Assembly (NCBI GenBank): GCA_027081495.1
Contig: JALWKJ010000211.1
Coordinates: forward strand, 21,794 to 36,162
Length of the DNA stretch: 14,369 nucleotides
Source: Campylobacterales bacterium
GTDB taxonomy: Bacteria; Campylobacterota; Campylobacteria; Campylobacterales; QNZT01
Direction: 5' to 3'
Of this stretch, positions 6,389 through 12,968 are shown in pieces. The notes below the pieces were generated by a model, which was given only the letters and a program-made list of their open reading frames with translations, made no database searches and was not told where the DNA came from. Position numbers and translations under genes: made by a program. Position 1 is the first letter of the stretch; every line of letters starts with the position of its first letter.

Positions 6389-7597
6389 ATGGCTGTCACA
6401 ATTTATGAGGCGCTTGAAATTATAGAAAAAAACATTCCCGCCGGCTCAACTCATATTATTCCGATTGAAAATAGCAGTTTTTATATTTGTGCAAAAGATA
6501 TGGACGCTCGCTTAAATTTGCCGCCGTTTGACAATTCGGCAATGGACGGTTTTGCGCTAAGAGGAGAGAGAAGAAGCTATAAAATAGTAGGCAAAATATT
6601 GGCCGGAGATAAAAGCGATATAAACTTAAAAGAGGGCGAGTGTATCAAAATACTAACCGGTGCAAAAATTCCCGAAAATACCCAAACCATAATTCCTCAA
6701 GAAAATGTAAAGATAGATAAAAACGCCGTCATAATCCAAAAGAAGGTCGATTTTGGCTCAAACATAAGACTTGCGGGCGAAGATGTAACTAAAGGCGAGA
6801 TTATTTTAAAAAAAGGCGAACTTTTAGAAGCCTCAAAGATTGCGCTTTTGGCAAGTCAGGGCATTACGCATATAGAAGTTTACAAAAAACCTAAAATCGC
6901 TATCTTTGCCAGCGGAAGTGAATTGAAACTTCATTTTCAAAAATTATCAAACACCTCTATTTATAACTCAAACACACCCTATCTTCTTTCAAGATGTAAG
7001 GAGCTAAACACCGATGCCGAATTTATCGGACAAAGCGAAGATAGCATCGCCTCTTTAAAAAAGCTCATAGAAAATTCGCTAGATTATGATCTCATCGTAA
7101 CAAGCGGAGGAGTTAGCGTAGGTGAAGCCGACTATACGAAAGAGGCTTTCAAAGAGCTTGGAATGGAGATTTTTTTTCAAAAAGTCGAAATAAAACCGGG
7201 CAAGCCGACAACATTTGGCAAAATAGGCAAAACGCTTATCCTAAACCTTCCGGGAAATCCGCTTGCTTGCGCTTTAAATTTTGAGATATTCGGTAAATTT
7301 ATCGTAGATCTTTTAAAAAACAAAGAAGCCTGCTATCCAAACTATATAGAGACGACGATAACAGAAGATTTATACTCTAAAAGAGCGGTTTTTAATGTTA
7401 TTGCGGGTTATTTTGACGGCGACTGTTTTACTCCCGCAAAAAAACGAAGTCCCGGAATGGTAAATGTCTTAAACAAGTGCAACGGATTTATAATCATAGA
7501 TAAAAAAAGAGATATATTAAAAAAGAAAGACCCGGTAAAGTTCTTACCGCTTTTTGGAGATTTTACTACAAAGAGTTTAAAAGAGTTTACTACATAA
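6389..7597 (+). CDS. moeA: Molybdopterin molybdenumtransferase MoeA
   Basis: MoeA inserts molybdate into adenylylated molybdopterin, the last common step of molybdenum cofactor synthesis, in the cytoplasm. The 402-residue product has the family blocks in order: PPFDNSAMDGFA (45-56), ILTGAKIPENTQTIIPQE, SNIRLAGEDV, KKPKIAIFASGSEL and IYNSN. The MoCF-binding core TSGGVSVGEADY starts near residue 238 and PGNP near 288. A C-terminal domain IV follows, and length is standard for MoeA. The start at 6389 is chosen because AAAGGA stands just before it and the upstream in-frame TTG at 6356 falls inside the predicted -10 box. It is divergent from the pilin gene and convergent with the cytochrome gene. 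moaA lies 2.3 kb away on the other strand, so the pathway is clustered but not in one operon. Confidence 0.95.
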   Translation: MAVTIYEALEIIEKNIPAGSTHIIPIENSSFYICAKDMDARLNLPPFDNSAMDGFALRGERRSYKIVGKILAGDKSDINLKEGECIKILTGAKIPENTQTIIPQENVKIDKNAVIIQKKVDFGSNIRLAGEDVTKGEIILKKGELLEASKIALLASQGITHIEVYKKPKIAIFASGSELKLHFQKLSNTSIYNSNTPYLLSRCKELNTDAEFIGQSEDSIASLKKLIENSLDYDLIVTSGGVSVGEADYTKEAFKELGMEIFFQKVEIKPGKPTTFGKIGKTLILNLPGNPLACALNFEIFGKFIVDLLKNKEACYPNYIETTITEDLYSKRAVFNVIAGYFDGDCFTPAKKRSPGMVNVLNKCNGFIIIDKKRDILKKKDPVKFLPLFGDFTTKSLKEFTT

Positions 7598-7601
7598 AAT
7601 T

Positions 7602-7627
7602 AACCCTCGCCTTTTGACGAGGGTTTT
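7602..7627. terminator. Bidirectional intrinsic terminator between moeA and the cytochrome gene
   Basis: AACCCTCG (7602-7609) pairs with CGAGGGTT (7618-7625) around an 8-nt loop. TTTT then TTATTTT follows on the + side, and TTAATTTT on the - side. It lies in the 33-bp gap between two convergent genes, so it can end both transcripts. Confidence 0.85.
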
Positions 7628-7630
7628 AAA

Positions 7631-8266
7631 TTATTTTAAAGTAGAAATATATTCGGATACCGCTTTGATATCTTCGTCGCTTAAAGTCATAACCTGCCCT
7701 TTCATAACGCCTTTCATACTTCCGCCGTATGAGCCGGCTTTATAGCCTTTTAGAGCGTCTTCAGTTTTTGCCGCATCCCAACCGGCTATAACATTACTTT
7801 TCCCAAGAGCCTTTTTTTCGGCTTTTGAACCATGACAGCCCGCGCACTTTTTAAATACGGCTTTTCCGGCGCTATTTGAAGCGACGGTAGCGACAGCGGC
7901 TGAAGCGACTTCTTTTGTACTCTCCACAGCTCTTGAAGCTATATGTTTTGCGGAATCAACCGTCGAGCTTGCGGCTTCCTTGGTAACTTCAACGGCATGC
8001 GAGGCGGCTTCTTTTGTAGCATCTACGGCTTTTGCGGTGGTGTTTACAACCGCCTCTTTTGCCGCTTCAACAACATTTTTTCCGTCTTTAACGGCTTCGG
8101 TCGTACTTTTTACAGCCTCGGACGCCGCCTCTTTGGTAGCTTCGACTACATGACTGGTACTCTCTTTAGCTTTTTCGGTGACCGTGTTTGCAGCCTCTTT
8201 TACAGAGTCTCCGCATCCTGTCAAAACAGCCGCCAAAGCTAGTGAATAGATAAATGTTTTTTTCAT
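7631..8266 (-). CDS. Lipoprotein cytochrome c with LEA-like helical stalk
   Basis: This 211-residue electron carrier has three segments. The first is a lipoprotein signal with lipobox LTGC (C18 lipidated, Gly at +2, so outer-membrane sorting is possible). The second is a long Ala/Lys/Glu/Val-rich amphipathic region (about 20-130). The third is a small class I cytochrome c domain (about 132-211) with heme site CAGCH (C141, C144, H145) and a Met ligand in SMKGVMKGQVM (M184 or M188), like cytochrome c553. The middle contains five clear copies of an 11-residue unit of the form TKEAASxAVxS (starts at 44, 84, 95, 106 and 117), as in LEA group 3 proteins. AAGGAG lies 11 bases before the ATG. The stalk may hold the heme domain away from the membrane in the periplasm; that is inference. 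Confidence 0.88.
   Translation of the reverse strand: MKKTFIYSLALAAVLTGCGDSVKEAANTVTEKAKESTSHVVEATKEAASEAVKSTTEAVKDGKNVVEAAKEAVVNTTAKAVDATKEAASHAVEVTKEAASSTVDSAKHIASRAVESTKEVASAAVATVASNSAGKAVFKKCAGCHGSKAEKKALGKSNVIAGWDAAKTEDALKGYKAGSYGGSMKGVMKGQVMTLSDEDIKAVSEYISTLK
7886..8137 (-). repeat. Degenerate 33-bp tandem repeats encoding 11-residue units
   Basis: Residues 44-127 of the cytochrome lipoprotein follow an 11-residue period. Four units are contiguous: TKEAASHAVEV, TKEAASSTVDS, AKHIASRAVES and TKEVASAAVAT (84-127). TKEAASEAVKS stands at 44-54, followed by two weaker units (55-65, 66-76) and a 7-residue spacer. The DNA copies have diverged, so the array looks old rather than a recent slippage expansion. 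Confidence 0.8.
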
Positions 8267-8352
8267 AACTATATGTTCTCCTTATTTTTTAAATATATAG
8301 ATAACTCTATTTTACTCTTTATAAATTAAACTAAATTTATAATTTCTTTTAC

Positions 8353-8934
8353 CTATAGTGACTCAGGGTTAATAAATAGTTCACCGTTTAAAAGCTTTTT
8401 CCACATAAGCGGGTCTCTCCACTCTTTTTTAATCTCTTCACTAAAATGAATATCTTTTAAATCTATCTCTCCCATACGCTTACTATAAGCGTCTTCATAA
8501 AAACCTTGGGCATATCCGGTATCCGTTTCATGAACTATCACGCTGTACAAAGAAACCTCGTTTTCTCCATTTTTCATAACCGTTTGAGAAAGAAGTTTAT
8601 CTATCATAAGATATATAACTCTGACAAACTGTTCGGCCGAAGGAGAGACGGGAAGAGTTATCCATCTTTTACTATATTTTTTTATATCTTTTATATATCG
8701 GGGATCATCTTTATCCCAAAGCGTAGTAGCATGATCAAAAGAGTCTATAAGGTCTTTTATAGTGGATTTCATAAGTCCGAAATCATAAATCATCTGTCCA
8801 TTGTCGAGATAACTTGATTTAAATAAAATTTCAACCTTATATGAATGTCCATGAAGGCTGTATTTGCATCTTTTACTCGTACAACCTCTGACAATATGGG
8901 CATTTTCGAATTTAAACAGCTTTCGTATGATCAT
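8353..8934 (-). CDS. queD: 6-carboxytetrahydropterin synthase family protein (QueD)
   Basis: This is a member of the PTPS/QueD family, which converts dihydroneopterin triphosphate to 6-carboxytetrahydropterin for the deazapurine of queuosine. Zinc ligands are H13, H28 and H30 (LHGHSY). The nucleophile is probably C23, spaced five residues before H28, one more than in E. coli QueD. The catalytic pair D67-H68 (SFDHAT) and E136 (HETDTGY) are present, as is the DFGLMK block. At 193 residues it is much longer than the 121-residue E. coli enzyme. The excess is an insert around 77-95 and a C-terminal tail of about 48 residues. It starts 6 bp after moaA, and the two are probably co-transcribed. Campylobacter jejuni has a comparable moaA neighbour, from memory. 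A different pterin activity cannot be excluded. Confidence 0.85.
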   Translation of the reverse strand: MIIRKLFKFENAHIVRGCTSKRCKYSLHGHSYKVEILFKSSYLDNGQMIYDFGLMKSTIKDLIDSFDHATTLWDKDDPRYIKDIKKYSKRWITLPVSPSAEQFVRVIYLMIDKLLSQTVMKNGENEVSLYSVIVHETDTGYAQGFYEDAYSKRMGEIDLKDIHFSEEIKKEWRDPLMWKKLLNGELFINPESL

Positions 8935-8940
8935 GATCTC

Positions 8941-9909
8941 TTACCCGCCCGTTTCATAAAACGCCCTTGAAGAGATTTCTCCGCCTTCATCCTCCTGCCA
9001 TCTATTTTTCTCGGGCTTATTGCGAAGTACATCTTTCAGTATTGAAACAGCCGCTTCTATATCCCCTTTTTGTACGGCATCTTTTATACTTAGCGCTTCA
9101 TCGAAATAGAGACAAGGTATCAAAAATCCCTCCGCGCTTAGTCGAATGCGGTTACAGCTTTCACAAAAATCATGCTTATGAGGATCTATAAGTCCAAATT
9201 TGTATCCGTCGTTCGTTAAATAACTAAAAGAGGGGCTTGAACCCTCTCTGCCGATTTTTGTTATTATATATTTTTCTTTTACCTTTGAAAGTATCTCTTT
9301 TCCAAACAACCCGCTTATCTGCTCTTTTGCGACCTTGTTCTCCATATATTCTATAAACCTCACCTCTATGCCCCGCTCTTTACAAAAATCGAGTATATCT
9401 ACTATTTCATCATCGTTTATCCCCTTTAACGGAACCATGTTTATTTTAACCTTCAATCCCGCTTCAAGAGCTTTATCTATACCTTTTAGAACATCTTTTA
9501 AAATATCTTTTTGCGCTATTTTTTGCGCGGTTTTAGGCTTTAGAGAATCAAGAGAGACATTTAATCGCTTCAAACCGGCTTCTTTTAATCTTTTAGCCGT
9601 TTTCGGTAAAAGATATCCGTTGGTCGTCAAGGAGAGATCGATATCGTTTTTATATGAGTGTATCATATATATAAACTTATCGAGATCGGCTCTTAGCAAC
9701 GGTTCGCCTCCGGTAATCCTAATCTTCGTAATTCCTTCATCTATGGCTGCGCGAATAAACAAAAACATATCTTCAAAACTTAGAAGATTCTCTTCGGGCA
9801 GCCAGCTAAACGGCTTGTCCGGCATACAATACTGACACCGAAAATTACACCTTTGCGTTACCGACACCCTAAGATAATCCACCGCTCTTCCATAACCGTC
9901 TTTTAACAT
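8941..9909 (-). CDS. moaA: GTP 3',8-cyclase MoaA
   Basis: MoaA is the radical SAM enzyme that, with MoaC, turns GTP into cyclic pyranopterin monophosphate, the first step of molybdenum cofactor synthesis. The 322-residue product has the N-terminal SAM-binding cluster C21-x3-C25-x2-C28 (CNFRCQYC) and the MoaA-specific C-terminal cluster C249, C252, C266 (CESCNR...PC). TGGEPLLR is the SAM-binding GGE motif. It ends in the conserved Gly-Gly tail (ETGG), so it is complete. The ATG at 9909 is preferred, with GGAG just upstream; this start gives the normal family length. The frame stays open a further 33 codons upstream, but that would run through the promoter into the divergent PAS gene. queD follows 6 bp downstream. 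Confidence 0.95.
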   Translation of the reverse strand: MLKDGYGRAVDYLRVSVTQRCNFRCQYCMPDKPFSWLPEENLLSFEDMFLFIRAAIDEGITKIRITGGEPLLRADLDKFIYMIHSYKNDIDLSLTTNGYLLPKTAKRLKEAGLKRLNVSLDSLKPKTAQKIAQKDILKDVLKGIDKALEAGLKVKINMVPLKGINDDEIVDILDFCKERGIEVRFIEYMENKVAKEQISGLFGKEILSKVKEKYIITKIGREGSSPSFSYLTNDGYKFGLIDPHKHDFCESCNRIRLSAEGFLIPCLYFDEALSIKDAVQKGDIEAAVSILKDVLRNKPEKNRWQEDEGGEISSRAFYETGG

Positions 9910-9940
9910 AAATACTCCAAAACCTAAAATATAAATCAAA

Positions 9941-9962
9941 TATACCGATATTATACCAATAT
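9941..9962. repeat. Tandem 11-bp repeat in the moaA / PAS gene divergent promoter
   Basis: TATACCGATAT (9941-9951) is followed directly by TATACCAATAT (9952-9962), with 10 of 11 bases identical. The copies are one helical turn apart, the usual spacing for a protein touching the same DNA face twice. The repeat covers the candidate moaA -10 box and lies about 12 bases before the ribosome site of the PAS gene. Confidence 0.6.
9950..9958 (-). promoter_or_regulatory. Candidate moaA promoter, extended -10
   Basis: Read on the minus strand, the sequence is TTGGTATAAT, a perfect TATAAT (9955-9950) with an upstream TGG-type extension. It lies 41 bases before the moaA ATG. The same 76-bp gap must also hold the promoter of the divergent PAS-chemoreceptor unit. 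A plus-strand candidate such as TATTAT at 9947-9952 is less convincing. Confidence 0.5.
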
Positions 9963-9985
9963 CAACCAAATACAAGGAGCAATGC

Positions 9986-10495
9986 ATGAGTGTACCAATG
10001 CCGAACAATCAAGAGCGCATCATGGGAGACGATGATTTTATCATATCCAAAACGGATAAAAACGGAAAAATCACTTACTGTAATGAAATTTTTATGCAAA
10101 TGGCGGAGATGAAAGAGAGTCAACTGCTGGGAAAACCTCACAACATAGTAAGACATCCGGATATGCCCAAAGTAATTTTTAAACTTTTATGGGAATATGT
10201 ACAAAGCGGCAAAGAGATTTTCGCCTATGTAAAAAATAAAACCGCAAGCGGCGGATTTTACTGGGTGTATGCAAATGTTACCCCATCTTACGATTTTGAC
10301 AATAACATTATAGGGTACTATTCAGTTAGAATAAAACCAAAACCCCAAGCTCTTGAGATCATCAAGCCTCTTTACGAAAAACTAAGATCACTCGAACAAA
10401 GCGGAGGCGTTAGCGCATCCGAAGCGTATCTAAATAAATTATTAAAAGAAAAAGGAGTCGGCTATGACGAATTTATTATCTCGATCCAAGCCTAA
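9986..10495 (+). CDS. Aer/CetB-like single PAS domain protein
   Basis: This 169-residue soluble protein is almost entirely one PAS domain (about 14-125) plus a helical tail. It carries the Aer-type signature: GKITYCNEIFMQMAEM, LLGKPHNIVRHPDMPK, YVKNKTASGGFYWVYANVTP and GYYSVRIKPK. The R-H-P-D segment is the part of Aer that contacts FAD, so FAD binding and redox or energy sensing are likely. The tail (GGVSASEAYLNKLLKEKG) resembles that of other stand-alone Campylobacterota PAS sensors. AAGGAG 6 bases before the ATG at 9986 sets the start. There is no membrane segment or signalling domain, so it must pass its signal to a partner. The overlapping downstream chemoreceptor is the obvious one, as with CetB and CetA in Campylobacter jejuni. 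Confidence 0.88.
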   Translation: MSVPMPNNQERIMGDDDFIISKTDKNGKITYCNEIFMQMAEMKESQLLGKPHNIVRHPDMPKVIFKLLWEYVQSGKEIFAYVKNKTASGGFYWVYANVTPSYDFDNNIIGYYSVRIKPKPQALEIIKPLYEKLRSLEQSGGVSASEAYLNKLLKEKGVGYDEFIISIQA

Positions 10496-11771
10496 GAACA
10501 CAAAAAAAAGTACGCTTTTGCCTTCTATAGAGTATGTAACGCAACAAGCGGCAAACGGAAATGTTGAAGCTAGAGTTACAAATATACCGCAAAACGATCC
10601 TCTATCAAAAGTTGCCTGGAATATAAACAATATGCTAGATCAAATGGAAGCGGCGATGAGAGGCACTTCAAACGCTCTTCAAAAGGCAAGCGACGGTCTT
10701 ACATACAGAAAAGTTTTCTGCGACGGACTCAAGGGGACATTTAAACATAACTGTAGGTTGTCGGGATATGCGGTTGAGGGAGTGATAGAAGCAAACAAAA
10801 GTCGTCTTAAAAGCACTCTCGCGCTGGAATTTGACAAAATAAGCGGCGGAATAAAAGAGGGAATGGGCGTAATCCAAAACGACCTAAAACAAAGCGTTGA
10901 ACAGATAAACGAGATTACCGCGCTTGCTTCAAAAACCGCTCAACAATCGGATTCAAGCATACAAGCCACTATAGAGCTTTCAGAAAAACTAAACAATTTA
11001 ATAGAACTTATAAACAGCGTTACAACCGCTACGAACTCATTAACCGAGAGAACAAGCGAGATTACTTCCGTAGTAAATCTCATAAAAGATATAGCCGACC
11101 AGACAAATCTTTTAGCGTTAAACGCCGCCATAGAAGCCGCGAGAGCCGGGGAACATGGAAGAGGATTTGCCGTAGTCGCCGATGAAGTCAGAAAATTGGC
11201 GGAGAGGACACAAAAAGCGACTTCCGAAATAGCTATAACCGTACAAACTCTACAACAAGAGACTATGGATATACAATCAAATATCGAACAAGTAAACGAT
11301 ATCGCCACCACTTCGGGCGAAACCGTAGAACTGTTTCAAACGACCCTCGACAAATTTAATCAAGACGCGAACGCCACCGCTCAAAACGCGGAAAATATCA
11401 AGTTAAAAAGCTTTGCGACATCTATCAAAGCGGATCATATTATTTTTAAAGCAAACGCTTACAATACCGTACTTTACGATGACGGTAACAAAAGCGAGAG
11501 AATGACGGAAAACGATTGTAGATTCGGAAAATGGTACAAAGATGAAGGCAAAGCGATCTTTGGCAAAACTCCATCTTACAAAGCCATAGAAAAAGTACAT
11601 CAAAAAGTACATCAAAGCGCAAATAAAAATATCGCCATTACCGATAATCCGTTGACAAAAGAGTCGATTCCGGAAATTTTAAAAAATTTCAAAGATATGG
11701 AAACAAGCGGTAACGAGCTTTTTGAAAAACTCGACTCTATGATAGAGGAGAAGGATAAAGCAGCTTCATAG
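10464..11771 (+). CDS. Cytoplasmic chemoreceptor with C-terminal CZB zinc domain (TlpD-like)
   Basis: This 435-residue methyl-accepting chemotaxis protein has no transmembrane segment. A HAMP-like N-terminal region (about 20-100) leads into a long coiled coil. Its hairpin tip DQTNLLALNAAIEAARAGE and following helix run from residue 212 to 249, where CheA and CheW bind. A chemoreceptor zinc-binding (CZB) domain closes the protein, with likely ligands H325, C352 (CRFGKWY), H379 and H383. Architecture and length match Helicobacter pylori TlpD, whose zinc-cysteine site responds to oxidants. The start at 10464 has AAAGGAG 6 bases upstream, inside the end of the PAS gene, giving a 32-bp overlap and probable coupled translation. 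Its 3' end overlaps the convergent uracil-DNA glycosylase gene by 35 bp. Confidence 0.92.
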   Translation: MTNLLSRSKPKNTKKSTLLPSIEYVTQQAANGNVEARVTNIPQNDPLSKVAWNINNMLDQMEAAMRGTSNALQKASDGLTYRKVFCDGLKGTFKHNCRLSGYAVEGVIEANKSRLKSTLALEFDKISGGIKEGMGVIQNDLKQSVEQINEITALASKTAQQSDSSIQATIELSEKLNNLIELINSVTTATNSLTERTSEITSVVNLIKDIADQTNLLALNAAIEAARAGEHGRGFAVVADEVRKLAERTQKATSEIAITVQTLQQETMDIQSNIEQVNDIATTSGETVELFQTTLDKFNQDANATAQNAENIKLKSFATSIKADHIIFKANAYNTVLYDDGNKSERMTENDCRFGKWYKDEGKAIFGKTPSYKAIEKVHQKVHQSANKNIAITDNPLTKESIPEILKNFKDMETSGNELFEKLDSMIEEKDKAAS

Positions 11772-12456
11772 GCGCAAAAAGCTTATGAACCTCTTCTTCG
11801 GTGATAAAAGAGAGATTGTAAGGATGGGGCAAAAACCGTTTTTTAAAATTTTTGCCCGCATCCAGCTTCTCTATCTCCCGTGCGATTTTTCCAAACAGTA
11901 TTAGTTCGATCTTTTCATCTTTTAACTCGTCTAAAAGTTTCGATACAAATCCTCTCCACTCTTTTATATGCTTTTTACTCTCCTTTTTTGAAGTAAAAAC
12001 CAATGCCGTATTTAAAAGCAAAACTCCGTTTTTCTCAAAATTTTCTCTAAGTTGATGAATATTTCGTATATATTTTGAAGTATCTATTTTCAAAAGCGCG
12101 TTTTTTGAAAAATCGTTTTTTAATTTACCCTCGCATAAAAGCAGCATTTTTATAAAATTTCTAAGACTTGTCGCTCTGTTTACCTCTTTTGAAAGTCCGT
12201 TTTCGCAAAAAATATTATCCACTTTCGCATCGATAAAAGCATAGCCTATCGCGCTCTCTTTTCTCGGGTAGGGATCTTGTCCAAAAAGTATATATTTCGT
12301 ATTTTGAAGAGAAAGAGTTTTAAAAGCATTTAAAAAATTTTGCCTATTGGGAAAATAGTTTGTATCAGTTTGAAGAAAACGCAGGTACTCTTCATCAAAC
12401 TCTTTAAAGGCGTTTTCTATAATCCGCCGCCAGGAGGGATCGATATTTTTTATCAT
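11737..12456 (-). CDS. Divergent uracil-DNA glycosylase family protein
   Basis: This is a 239-residue member of the UNG-type uracil-DNA glycosylase fold, which removes uracil from DNA in base excision repair. Motif A is present as FGQDPYP with the water-activating Asp at residue 61. P64 replaces the almost invariant His of GQDPYH. IGYAFIDAKV, ATSLRNFIKML, VLLLNTALVF and the ILFG strand follow in the expected order. The minor-groove loop normally HPSPLS is HPYNLSF here (H211 kept). So the catalytic Asp and His remain while neighbouring positions differ. Activity is plausible but specificity may be altered. The ATG overlaps the stop of the upstream gene (ATGA) and has no good ribosome site, so translation is probably coupled. 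The gene's end overlaps the chemoreceptor gene by 35 bp. Confidence 0.8.
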   Translation of the reverse strand: MIKNIDPSWRRIIENAFKEFDEEYLRFLQTDTNYFPNRQNFLNAFKTLSLQNTKYILFGQDPYPRKESAIGYAFIDAKVDNIFCENGLSKEVNRATSLRNFIKMLLLCEGKLKNDFSKNALLKIDTSKYIRNIHQLRENFEKNGVLLLNTALVFTSKKESKKHIKEWRGFVSKLLDELKDEKIELILFGKIAREIEKLDAGKNFKKRFLPHPYNLSFITEEEVHKLFAPMKLLYPSPLS

Positions 12457-12968
12457 TTAAGATTAGCTATTTTTAAAATCAACTCTACCTCGCCTAGAGG
12501 CGTTCTTTCTCTTTTTGCGATCTCTTCGGCGCTATAGCCGTTTTTGTAAAGCTCTATAATCGCCTTTTCGTTTATAAGCTTACTTGTCGCGGTGATAGAG
12601 TTTAGTTTATTGTTTTCTTCAATTTTCGTTATTCGCTCATCAAGATTTTCGTGAATTCTTTTCATCTCGTTTTCCATCTGTTTTATGGCTCTGATAGCTT
12701 TTAAAAGAGGATCTCCCAAATCATTTAATTTTTGATTTAGTTTGTCCTCCATCTCTTCAAGTTCAAGTGAAAAATCGGGTAAATTTTCAAGAGTAGAGGG
12801 AAGTTCATCCGTCTTTTGCTCAAGATTGTGAATCCTGCCGTTAAGTTCGTCTATCGCTCTTTCATAAGCTCCCAACTGTTTGGTTATAGCCTGATCTCTC
12901 ATATAAAAATAGACAATCAAAAGTCCGAGTATAAGCAAAAATCCGACAAACGCGAAGATCTCAATCAT
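12453..12968 (-). CDS. Membrane-anchored coiled-coil protein with HTH-like tail
   Basis: I do not recognise a named function. The 171-residue protein starts with one transmembrane helix (about residues 3-23, FVGFLLILGLLIVYFYM). A charged coiled coil follows (about 30-120, rich in Glu, Lys, Leu and Asn). It ends in a compact segment, IIELYKNGYSAEEIAKRERTP and on to 171, that reads like a helix-turn-helix of the DUF6115/DUF2802 sort. That layout recalls SwrB of Bacillus and DUF2802 proteins found near flagellar and chemotaxis genes, and the resemblance is architectural only. The tail would face the cytoplasm. Its start overlaps the preceding gene by 8 bp and its stop overlaps the glycosylase start by 4 bp, so all three are probably translated from one mRNA. 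Confidence 0.75.
   Translation of the reverse strand: MIEIFAFVGFLLILGLLIVYFYMRDQAITKQLGAYERAIDELNGRIHNLEQKTDELPSTLENLPDFSLELEEMEDKLNQKLNDLGDPLLKAIRAIKQMENEMKRIHENLDERITKIEENNKLNSITATSKLINEKAIIELYKNGYSAEEIAKRERTPLGEVELILKIANLK

Noticed and set aside
9335..9835. 166-codon open frame on the + strand opposite moaA
   Set aside because: Antisense to a well-supported moaA, low complexity, no family resemblance, no ribosome site noted.
9910..10008. Longer moaA start adding 33 hydrophobic residues
   Set aside because: The extension runs through the moaA promoter and overlaps the divergent PAS gene. The ATG at 9909 has GGAG and yields the standard MoaA N-terminus.
10440..10500. Frameshift splitting a single PAS-chemoreceptor fusion gene
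   Set aside because: The PAS protein ends with a tail typical of stand-alone PAS sensors, and the receptor gene has its own AAAGGAG site and ATG, so two overlapping genes fit better than a broken fusion.
11740..11760. C-terminal YPSPLS of the glycosylase as the true HPSPLS motif
   Set aside because: It is the last six residues, too late for the active-site loop, and HPYNLSF at 211 stands at the expected distance after the ILFG strand. The likeness is probably chance.
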